A stretch of 64,000 bases of DNA from positions 42,495,927 through 42,559,926 of the forward strand of contig OX104119.1 in the NCBI GenBank assembly GCA_944474755.1, written 5' to 3'. Below, in pieces: positions 59,201-64,000 of the stretch. Position 1 is the stretch's first letter. Each line of letters starts with the position of its first letter. This DNA comes from Limnoperna fortunei. Lineage: Eukaryota; Mollusca; Bivalvia; Mytilida; Modiolidae. The position numbers and the translations under genes were made by a program. The notes below the pieces were generated by a model. It was given only the letters and a program-made list of their open reading frames with translations, searched no databases and had not been told where the DNA came from.

Positions 59201-61087
59201 ATACACAGTTCTAGTCCGAAAAACTATTAAAATATACTTAAGATATAACTTGCTAAAATGAAGGCACTGATGTACTCAAAAACCAAGTATATTTGTCTAA
59301 AGTAAAAGTATTTTAAGAAACTGAAACTATGGTGATGTCTCTGTGATATCATGGTATTGCTCTATGATGTCATGTTTATACCTCGATGATGTCAGTGCTA
59401 TGTAGCTGAGATGTCATAGTTGCGAACCTATTATGTCATTATGTCTCAAAGATGAAATGGTTATATCTATGACGTCATGGTTATATCCATATCATGTCAC
59501 TCTTATATCTCTATAATATCATTGCTATGTCTCTGTGTTTTTGTGGCAAGGTTTGTAGGCGGTTATGGTTATGGATCTATGATGTCATGGTTATGTACAA
59601 AAATTCAAGGCTACTAATATATGGCTCCCTAATGTCATGGTTATGCCTGAATGATGTAACTATTCTGGCTCTTTAATGTAATGGTTATGTCCCTTATGAT
59701 GTGATGATTATGTACAAATGGCGTCATGGTTACGTACCTATGAAGTCATGATTATATTATATCCATGGCGTTATGAATCTATGATGCCATATTTATGTAC
59801 CTATGATGTAATTGTAATTTTTATTTTTGATATCAATTTCATGTATGTATGATTGTAATGTTTATGATGTCTTTGTTTTGTAGCTTTGGAGATAGTGTGA
59901 TGTGCCTATGATGTCATTGTTATATTAATATGATGTCATGTTTTTATGATCTTATGGTTATGTCTATATGTTGTCCAGGGTATGTACCTTTGATTAATGA
60001 CACTGTACATTATCTCTGGGTGATGTTCTTGTTGCTATAAGACATTTTATATGGCAGGTAATGTAGTGTTTAAATATTCTTTTTTAACCACTTTTAGTAT
60101 TAGAATTATGTGCACATAATAGAGAACGATCTATATTGACGGCGCCATTTAAAATTTAATAGCAACATTTGGTGTTATTATTAAAACAAATACAATGTTT
60201 ATTTAAACGCATATTTATAAAGTTGCATAAATTATAATGAAAACTTTATCATTGGGTAGTTAAATCGTGACGGTATGAATCGATCCGGCATATTTAAACG
60301 CGCGTTTATTTACGATATGTCGGAATCTCTACGAACTGTGTAGAAATAGAAATCAATTTTGTCATTTTATATGCCTCGCCTACTCATACAGTACAACTTG
60401 TTAAACTTACGAATGCTACAGTTTTTATCTCCGGTGTGAGTCCATCCAGTACAACAAGAGTATACTGTATCGTTATATTGTTGTGTTATGTTTATATATT
60501 CAAGGCACCTGTAATTATACACAAATCTTTTGCTATACAGTGACTGTGGGTACGAAAGTCTATAAATTTATTAAGTTATTTATAACAAGTAGGAGTGAAC
60601 GAGTTTTAAGCCTGATGTAATTAAATGCAAATAACTTCTATCGCATTTAACTTTCATTACTTTCTACTTTCATTACTTTCTGCTATGGGTTATGCTTCAA
60701 GATGAAAGCTTTTTGTTTCATTGAATAGCTTTTTGATTTTCCTTGTAAAACAAAAATTTGTCCAGATCATATGATAAAGTTTACTACATTCCAATACATA
60801 TCTACATAGTCTATTTCACTACTTTGTAGGCTGACATGTGGGTCTCGGGTGAGAAACGAGATTCCATGGAAAGGTTGACTCATTTATCTGTTACAATTAG
60901 CTTTTATATTAAAGGTCCTTAAAATGAAACTATTCGATTGTAATGTCTGACGCAACACATTTGTTATATGTCTAGAATGTAATTGTATGAACATAAAATG
61001 AGGGGGTGGGGGACTTACCAAAACAGACCCTGGTTTACGCAAACTTCTGTGTAGTTGGTTTTTTGGACTATTGTATTGCAAAAATTG
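40791..61087 (-). CDS. multi-exon EMI/EGF/FN3 membrane receptor gene
   Basis: Minus-strand exons with matching phases, 5' to 3': 61019-61087 and 60411-60508 (EMI), 59079-59174 and 58616-58720 (EGF), 56114-56392, 55123-55234, 54551-54755, 53062-53936, 51413-51527, 50610-50801, 50246-50282, 49697-49978 (FN3), 47734-47829 (EGF), then the anchor exon in 41399-41197 or 40873-40750. The layout is that of a secreted-side receptor or adhesion protein with a short lysine-rich tail. EMI plus EGF is seen in Draper/MEGF10-type engulfment receptors, but the long middle section here is not part of that family as I know it. The signal-peptide exon and promoter were not found upstream of 61087. Function beyond cell-surface binding is inference. 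Confidence 0.7.
41197..41399 (-). CDS. membrane-anchor terminal exon, proximal copy
   Basis: Same acceptor and start (VVPPADGINLAAIIVPLTLG) as the copy 524 bases away. It has two additional bases at the lesion, so the entry frame stays open past the hydrophobic segment as LIILRIGINNSLQEEKRR and continues to a stop at 41197. The KKKKED version is again one frame off. The resulting tail is charged and longer than in the distal copy. Confidence 0.55.
41245..41770. repeat. tandem duplication, copy 2 (526 bp)
   Basis: Second member of the pair beginning at 40721; ends at the same AGCCTATCAT word. Near-identity over exon and intron alike shows the duplication is recent. Confidence 0.95.
41893..42130 (+). 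repeat. tRNA-derived SINE
   Basis: Starts GGGGCGTTGTTGGCCGATTGG (box A-like), has box B GGTTCGAGTTT, and ends ACACCATTCGAACAAACAAAC. Inserted about 120 bases from the anchor-exon duplication. Confidence 0.85.
42683..42895 (-). repeat. degraded SINE
   Basis: GGCTTCCAGTTTTTATTGAGG, then GATCGATCTCGCAAACTATG and TGTTGACTAGCTAGTGATCAA follow the SINE order on the minus strand with many changes. Confidence 0.55.
43070..43330. other. GC-richer unexplained stretch
   Basis: Noticeably higher GC than the flanks (for example CTCAGGTGCTCCGCGCAGTG and CGACACCCGTCGAG) with no ORF. Possibly the end of a retroelement; not identified. Confidence 0.3.
44618..44749 (-). pseudogene. truncated copy of exon 50610-50801
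   Basis: Acceptor TTTACAG, then SFADCAKYQTTVF, then VVFDIDNCLLGVPIGANVDG and a stop. It aligns with the intact exon's SKENCAK and VVNNCHLGVP. The second half of the domain (the GTYFLNI part) is missing and there is no donor. A decayed internal duplicate. Confidence 0.65.
45125..45262. repeat. T-rich dispersed repeat
   Basis: Contains TTTCTGTTAGCCATGGAGTT and TTTGTACTTGAATTGTG, in the same order as the copy at about 39.9-40.1 kb. Confidence 0.35.
46749..46840 (-). pseudogene. broken EGF exon (copy of 58616-58720)
   Basis: Retains SPTQCVCSNGFSGKFC and a donor GTAAGT. The N-terminal cysteines are lost by small deletions and the acceptor AG is TG. Cannot be spliced as its parent is. Confidence 0.7.
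47734..47829 (-). CDS. EGF-like exon (third EGF)
   Basis: A 96-base phase 1-1 exon, acceptor TTTTTTAG, donor GTAAGT. ICLPACKNEGTCIVVNTC, then TCTAGYQGTTCEN: six cysteines in EGF spacing with the GYxGxxC end. Duplicate of 59079-59174; both splice sites intact. It follows the FN3 exon in phase and can join the anchor exon directly. Confidence 0.85.
47985..49040. repeat. interspersed minisatellite TATGATGTCATGGTTATGT
   Basis: Diverged units of about 19-22 bases (TGATGTCATGG, TTATGT) at 47985-48130, 48400-48480 and 48890-49040, broken by the 48.1/48.5-kb direct repeat. The same minisatellite lies at 59330-59990 upstream of the other EGF copy. Confidence 0.8.
48080..48780. repeat. two direct copies of a roughly 300-bp element
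   Basis: 48080-48400 and 48455-48780 share ATGATTAGG-type starts, CAAGGAAACTG, CCAAATGTA-AGCAA, CCTGACTT and GGGTTAAACC-GG. I associate the last words with a common mussel repeat. The two ORFs inside (48161-48346, 48510-48734) are part of it and have no recognisable domain. Confidence 0.65.
49697..49978 (-). CDS. fibronectin type III exon
   Basis: A 282-base phase 1-1 exon, acceptor TTTTTACAG, donor GTAAAT. SPLSISFVNKTSEKVTIQW shows the strand B tryptophan. LSPGNSYTIEMYTEYETN shows the strand F tyrosine and the preceding loop. About 93 residues, normal for FN3. Placed between the middle ectodomain and the third EGF. Confidence 0.75.
50246..50282 (-). CDS. 37-base micro-exon
   Basis: Acceptor TGTTGCAG, donor GTGAGT. 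IGKVKGFAGIDS plus one base. Phase 0 in and phase 1 out, exactly what is needed between exon 50610-50801 and the FN3 exon. Short, so the support is phase and splice sites. Confidence 0.55.
50610..50801 (-). CDS. unrecognised cysteine-containing ectodomain exon
   Basis: A 192-base phase 0-0 exon. SKENCAKLSDCYCIPMG, then VVNNCHLGVPLEMVDSGTYF and LNISSYNAARLSTVSSFQ. The look is beta-sandwich. Partial copies occur at 44618-44749 (first half) and perhaps 57695-57806 (second half), so this exon has been duplicated more than once. No named domain recognised. Confidence 0.7.
51413..51527 (-). CDS. ectodomain exon
   Basis: A 115-base exon, phase 2 in and 0 out. INIIIQDLHSGVVSSSFTIV, then LNETGEVKYSTDVVIANL; donor GTAATT. 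It completes the frame of both large exons upstream, which end in AG. Confidence 0.65.
51749..52574 (-). CDS. second copy of the large ectodomain exon (exon B)
   Basis: Encodes about 270 residues closely matching exon A, from VASEDGLREPLITSSINP to LTSVEFNIH, with no stop or frameshift, and keeps the donor (AGCAG-GTACGC). It lacks exon A's first 30 residues. A replacement acceptor ATCACAG near 52574 gives AQYRNLRGLLYVASEDG but enters in phase 1, whereas exon A leaves in phase 2 and the exon before A leaves in phase 0. So exon B cannot follow either without another exon. It is either used in a different transcript or is a recently silenced copy. Confidence 0.55.
52805..53038 (+). repeat. tRNA-derived SINE between the two large exons
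   Basis: GGGGCCTCGGTTGCCGAGGGG, CTACTATTGATCACGTG, box B-like GGTTCAAGTCT, tail ACACCATTCGAACAAGC. Ends 24 bases from exon A's splice donor. Confidence 0.88.
53062..53936 (-). CDS. large ectodomain exon (exon A)
   Basis: An 875-base exon, phase 0 in and 2 out; acceptor TTCTTTAG, donor GTATGT. It opens ISIRPYWSYWGDNLSGVFRY, then PTEPGVYSCILEVNDKANN, a beta-sandwich style end, and later GNRSVYAIPHIRGIVKFEMA and GDGDSHQVWIRASDIRN before DQTGPENFLTSVEF. The recurrent WxxxxDxLSGV and DxTGPE patterns suggest two or more Ig/PKD/FN3-like folds in series. I recall similar unannotated stretches in invertebrate EGF proteins but cannot name the domain. Its near-copy lies at 51.7-52.6 kb. Confidence 0.72.
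54064..54256. repeat. 36-bp minisatellite
   Basis: Four to five diverged units such as ACCTGTAGTAATAAATGT followed by ACAG-TTGAGACT, starting near 54112, 54150, 54187 and 54222. Within the intron before exon A. Confidence 0.75.
54551..54755 (-). CDS. ectodomain exon
   Basis: A 205-base exon, phase 2 in and 0 out; acceptor with a T-run and TATATAG, donor GTAATG. FTLTFSTKSGGKREL, then VFTEFYIGSTTSNVLQYKF and FEVPVHCIQWSACPINPM. A weaker acceptor 18 bases inside (ACATTTAG) would keep the same frame. Confidence 0.68.
55123..55234 (-). CDS. ectodomain exon
   Basis: A 112-base exon, phase 1 in and 2 out; acceptor TTTGTAG, donor GTACGT. PTGTDLNCPNVGNSYPIQ, then VLKCNIQITNTIRVKSGD. Two cysteines. 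Confidence 0.62.
56114..56392 (-). CDS. ectodomain exon
   Basis: A 279-base phase 1-1 exon; acceptor TTTATTAG, donor GTAGTT. It opens AAAYVPRLQRSNATLTYAN and continues through TESSNITWSNLKDYNLLKF to GNVQYMYTTSGG. Several N-glycosylation motifs (NAT, NST, NIT, NVT) fit an extracellular position. Joins EGF exon 58616-58720 in frame. No named domain recognised. Confidence 0.68.
56600..56840 (+). repeat. degraded SINE
   Basis: GGTTGGTGGCTACGTTGTTAAG, CTATTGATCC, GTCAACGTTATGGTTTATG and ACTGACAAGG follow the SINE order. The tail resembles ATGGTGTAAAATCCC. Confidence 0.6.
57165..57215. repeat. GGAT/GATT microsatellite
   Basis: GATAGATAG, then several GGAT units and GATT units. Confidence 0.9.
57695..57806 (-). 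pseudogene. possible exon remnant of the 50.6-kb domain
   Basis: Acceptor CCAAAACAG and donor GTAATA enclose an open frame: RALLPGYYVLTNNIDNS, then TAYITGMYIFLVD, which resembles SGTYFLNISSYNAARLS of exon 50610-50801. Phase 2 in and 0 out does not fit between the exons on either side, so it is not in the gene model. A further open stretch at 57905-57978 (VTFIYQDWNISYARSEF) may be its other half. Confidence 0.35.
58024..58064 (-). repeat. SINE head fragment
   Basis: On the minus strand TTTCGGTGGCCGAGTGGTCT, only the box A region of the SINE. A more eroded partner lies at about 46385-46405 in the duplicate unit. Confidence 0.6.
58292..58616. repeat. 163-bp tandem duplication at the EGF2 donor
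   Basis: 58292-58454 and 58455-58616 are nearly identical, from AAGTACGTCGAATGCA to AACATTTGCTTACT. The second copy ends at the splice donor of the EGF exon, so the first contains a duplicate of the donor (CTTACT at 58449-58454). Confidence 0.9.
58616..58720 (-). CDS. EGF-like exon (second EGF)
   Basis: A 105-base phase 1-1 exon; acceptor TTTATTTTAG, donor GTAAGC. SLCSHLQPCYPGTCSGSP, then TQCVCSNGFSGSSCLQ. Cysteine spacing and the GFxGxxC end are EGF-like. Follows the first EGF exon in phase. Confidence 0.85.
59079..59174 (-). CDS. EGF-like exon (first EGF)
   Basis: A 96-base phase 1-1 exon; acceptor TTTTAAG, donor GTAAGT. ICLSACKNGGTCTSPNTC, then KCKAGYQGSTCET. Classical CKNGGTC and GYQGSTC. 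The preceding EMI exon ends in C and this one supplies CG, so the join codes for proline. Confidence 0.9.
59330..59990. repeat. interspersed minisatellite TATGATGTCATGGTTATGT
   Basis: Some twenty diverged units of 19-22 bases, each with a TGATGTCATGG core and a TTATGT link. Located upstream of the first EGF exon, as its partner is upstream of the third. Confidence 0.85.
60411..60508 (-). CDS. EMI domain, second exon
   Basis: A 98-base exon; acceptor AATTACAG, donor GTAAGT. It opens CLEYINITQQYNDTVYSCC, and the CCTGWTHTGDKNCSI end matches the CCPGW-type signature that closes EMI domains in MEGF10/Draper-like proteins. The split tryptophan codon TG-G joins it to the exon upstream. Confidence 0.78.
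61019..61087 (-). CDS. EMI domain, first exon
   Basis: A 69-base exon; acceptor TTTTTACAG, donor GTAAGT. NFCNTIVQKTNYTEVC, then VNQGLF and the split tryptophan. The spacing of the first two cysteines and the W is that of an EMI domain. An exon supplying two bases and the signal peptide must lie upstream; I did not find it. Confidence 0.72.
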
Positions 61088-62109
61088 CTGTAAAAAGAAT
61101 GTTAAAACTATTAGGTATATTTCTTTTTATTATAAATCTATACTGCATATGATTAAATTTCTTGATTTATGTATTTAGCAAACCTAATTTGTGTTAAAGC
61201 ATTTACTAACTTCATTATTTTTTAACACACATAGTTTGAATGATAGAAATATTCTGGTGTATTTGTTTATTTTGTTTAAGAAAAATGTAACTAGACATTT
61301 TCAACGCACAATATAAAACTGTAGCTTTTACATGTAAACGTTTACTAGCTCATGCAAGGTAATCATCTAGATTAGGTTTAATCACAACACGTCTCCTCGA
61401 ATAATAAACATCTTATTATTGAAATTGGGATAACGAGACAATTTGGAGAGTAAGATTTCATTTACCGTACCTGTTATTTACCAGTAATCTGTAACATGTA
61501 GTTCATTTTTTTTTAATAATGAAATATGAACACAATTTCCGTTGAGAAGAAAAATATTTAAAAAAAACTCTCTATAGTAACAAGAGTGATTGAACATATT
61601 ATGTCTCGTACGAAAAAGAAATAGATTTTAAAAATTGTACCTTAAACTGTTGTCGATTAGGCATTAAATTTAAATATACTTTTAAATTAGATAAAATGAA
61701 AAAAATATAACACAAATCATTTCTAATTTTACTAAATGATCAAAGTGATGTTGAGTGCTTTTATCGGGATTGCATATCAAAATGTAAGAGAAAGTGGATA
61801 AATATTTGATACTTAAAAACAATTAATTGTTAATTAGTGCCATGTTTGTATATTTAGATGTTAATATTCTTAAACATGTTATATGATTTAAGATATATTT
61901 AGTCATATATGGATTATTTCCAAACGTTTACTTACTAAATATGAAACTATTTTACAAGAAAACTAAAGGTAAAAACCCGTCGACGGGCGTCTGTATCCCG
62001 ACAGTTCAGAGAGTAGTTCTCGTCATTTAAATGACAGAAGCGATTCTTGCCATTTTGGCGACTGCCGCAATTTTTCCATTAAAAGTTATGGGAAAGCCTT
62101 CAGTTGAAA

Positions 62110-62230
62110 GACGTCACTCTCTGCCATACAAAACGAATTACGCTTATCACTTTTAAAATGCAAATTTTTCACAAAAACCGTTATAAGATCGGGAGGCGAG
62201 AACTACTACTTGACCAGTAGCTATAATAAT
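62110..62230. repeat. short dispersed repeat
   Basis: Counterpart of 32560-32690: CTTTTAAAATGC, CACAAAA, GGCGAGAACT, TTGACCAGTA in the same order. Confidence 0.4.
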
Positions 62231-62869
62231 ATAGCTTTTTTATCTCGGTGGAGCTACAAATAGGTCACACTTCTTGTAATGGAGCAGTCGGATTTTATAC
62301 ATATTATCCGCCTTTAAACTTTTTTGCTACATAATTGTGTATAGCTTCGCCGTTTAAGTGTACAACACCTAATTCATTACTTGTTACACTTAATTCGTAA
62401 TAATGGCACTGTTAAAAAATTTGAATTCCGGAAGAGTGTTATTTCGGAATCGATTTCAAATTGGTAAAAAAAATCATTACGAATCATTTTAGTTATATTC
62501 ATTGCACTATCCGGAATACTGCAATGATTATGCAAAAGTGTTAAAATTAATTAATGAAGCATTGTAGACATGTAAGCTACACGGCGGAAAAATGAACAAT
62601 TATTTATTAAACCAAAACAGCAGTTTATAAGCGGAAAATATTATAATTTCCTAAGATGTCTTGCTCCATTACGCGTAATGTGACTCCTCTGTTATTCAGC
62701 CAAGATAAAAAATGGAGCTACATTGTTGAAGCTTCCACATCCCAATTTCCTAATTAAATGGGGTTTTCTTGCGCGTAGACGTTTCGGGAACACTTCGTTT
62801 TACTAAAATCCCAGTAGCTTTTACTGATAAACATAATATCAATAGATTTCTTCTAGAAATCAAAAATAC

Positions 62870-62965
62870 AACAATGTTCCAGGCAATAAATTTTGGTACG
62901 CCTGACGCGCGTTTTGTCAATTCGACTCATCAGAGGCGCACTACCCAAAAGATTGAAAATGCCAA
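62870..62965 (+). repeat. dispersed repeat with GACGCGCGTTTTGTC
   Basis: Contains TACGCCTGACGCGCG and GACTCATCAGAGGCGCA. I associate this combination with a repeat common in mussel genomes. That is memory, not a search. Confidence 0.5.
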
Positions 62966-63069
62966 ACTTTATATAAAATGAAGAGCATATAACAATATAA
63001 CCAAACATATGGCGAAATGGAAATCAAATGATCTTATATCGAAACAGGTTATCGCTTTGCATATCGTAT

Positions 63070-63175
63070 TCATAACATACAGTCGTTTAAAATTATTATT
63101 TTATTACGGGTTGGCGTCCTGTCATCACTAGTGTCATCGTCTGGTGACGAGTCACAACATGGCTGACCTTCATAC
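63070..63175 (-). CDS. possible terminal exon of another gene
   Basis: Acceptor AAATTACAG, then 34 codons and TGA. It opens YEGQPCCDSSPDDDTSDDRT and ends in a short hydrophobic IIILNDCML. The composition is unlike random AT-rich DNA (acidic, serine-rich). It would be the 3' end of a minus-strand gene to the right. No family recognised. Confidence 0.3.
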
Positions 63176-63659
63176 CTGTAATTTTTTTAAAATAGTTCCA
63201 CTCTTGAAACATTACCGTCGAAGATATAAAAGATTAAAACGCAAATATGTTCATCTTCATTTAACAGTTTATAAAACAATTTTCCGTTTTTTCCTTTAAA
63301 AACAAGTCATCATACATACATACCGATCCAGAAAGAAAGAGAGGGAATGGTTGGTTCTCTTTTCATCGAGACTAAAAGCGTTTATAAACCAAAGTAATGC
63401 ATGCCTGTCTCGTCAAAAAAAAAGTCTATTTTTTTTATTATTTGTTTTTAATAGTACACAACTTGATTTGACCACACAATATAAAAGAAGGAAATACATT
63501 TCTGTAATCAACATAATTGATCGTTTTGGGAAATCAATAACACTACTTAGTGTATTGCATGATTGATTTGTTAGTTTTGTAATTACTTTTACTATCCTCA
63601 TCCCCTATAAATCTGTGTCATTTTAAGTGACAGATTAAAATTTCATTAAATTGAGAAAC

Positions 63660-63945
63660 TTGCTTTTAAAAATTATCGCGATGCCTTTAACAAGTATCGC
63701 GATGCTTTTAACAAGTACCGCGATCCTTTTTTATTTTATGCATGAAGCATCGCGGTAGGAAAAAAGCAAGCCAATCGAAACCTCACAATTGTGGCACGAT
63801 CTGTCAGGCCGATGCATTTTAAAAATTTAGCCGACTTTTTTATCAGTGGCAGTTCATGACACAATTGTGATGTTTCTATCGGCTTGCATCTTTCTGTGTC
63901 GCGATATTTGCTAAATGCATCGCGATAGTTGTTAAACGTATGGGA
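63660..63945. mobile_element. fold-back element with TATCGCGATGC repeats
   Basis: Left arm 63687-63796 and right arm 63857-63936 are inverted copies: GCAAGCC-AATCG-AAACCTCACAATTGTG pairs with CACAATTGTGATGTTTCTAT. The left side has three 21-base units starting TATCGCGATGC or TACCGCGAT at 63674, 63695 and 63716. The right arm carries the same GCATCGCGATA words. No coding capacity; looks like a non-autonomous DNA element. Confidence 0.75.
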
Positions 63946-64000
63946 TATTGACTGTATTTTATATTTTAAAAAATGATTTAATTTATTGTAAGATTGTTTC

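Larger units (their letters stand above)
57650..59990. repeat. segmental duplication, unit 1 (partner 46.11-49.05 kb)
   Basis: Same order as unit 2: CTTCCTGGTTGA word, CTAGACC word, EGF2 exon, EGF1 exon, minisatellite. Here both EGF exons are intact, so this looks like the parent unit. Confidence 0.75.
61088..63069. other. no gene recognised; repeats
   Basis: Searched on the minus strand for the receptor's first exon without success. Contains the dispersed repeat at 62110-62230 (partner at 32.6 kb) and the mussel-type repeat at 62870-62960. Confidence 0.5.

Noticed and set aside
61978..61991. CCCGTCGACGGG palindrome as a regulatory site
   Set aside because: A 12-base palindrome alone is weak evidence; nothing nearby supports a promoter.

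Overview
The window is eukaryotic, AT-rich genomic DNA with single-exon-per-domain genes, long introns, canonical GT-AG splice sites, tRNA-derived SINEs and decayed Tc1/mariner transposons. The overall look is that of a bivalve mollusc, probably mytilid-like. That assignment rests on the SINE and on a dispersed repeat near 62.9 kb that I associate with mussel genomes; it is recalled knowledge, not a search. There is no sign of bacterial organisation, and most short ORFs in six frames are chance open frames.

Region 1 (1-4.1 kb) is mostly repeats, plus one exon-like plus-strand ORF at 1077-1387 that I cannot name.

Region 2 (4.1-31 kb) is one minus-strand gene encoding an ankyrin-repeat protein. 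Eleven 90-114 bp exons each encode exactly one ankyrin repeat. All internal ones are phase 0-0 with GT-AG borders, so exons can be duplicated or lost without changing frame. The exons fall into three sequence classes (A, B, C) and the 5'-to-3' order is N, k, j, C, A, B, A, B, A, C, A, B-stop. The introns carry matching duplicated blocks, so the gene grew by duplicating A-B and C-A-B genomic cassettes. The last exon looks like a B exon that lost its splice donor and gained a stop. Tc1 relics and SINEs sit in the introns.

Region 3 (31-40.7 kb) has no convincing gene. It holds SINE copies, a perfect 38-bp inverted repeat at 33.9-34.0 kb and a decayed EGF exon near 39.3 kb.

Region 4 (40.7-61.1 kb) is a second minus-strand gene. 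Frame-compatible exons give an EMI domain, two EGF-like domains, roughly 600 residues of an unrecognised beta-rich ectodomain, a fibronectin type III domain, a further EGF-like domain and a membrane anchor with a lysine-rich stop-transfer segment. It resembles a Draper/MEGF-type extracellular architecture with a different middle section. This gene also shows repeated internal duplication: a tandem copy of the anchor exon, a tandem copy of the 875-bp exon (with a SINE between the copies), a duplicated minisatellite-EGF-EGF block and several exon remnants.

Region 5 (61.1-64 kb) contains repeats, a possible terminal exon of another minus-strand gene and a fold-back element at the right edge.

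The main biological story is two neighbouring modular genes that both expand by exon-cassette duplication, with intact, decaying and re-purposed copies visible side by side. The first exons and promoters of both genes were not found.
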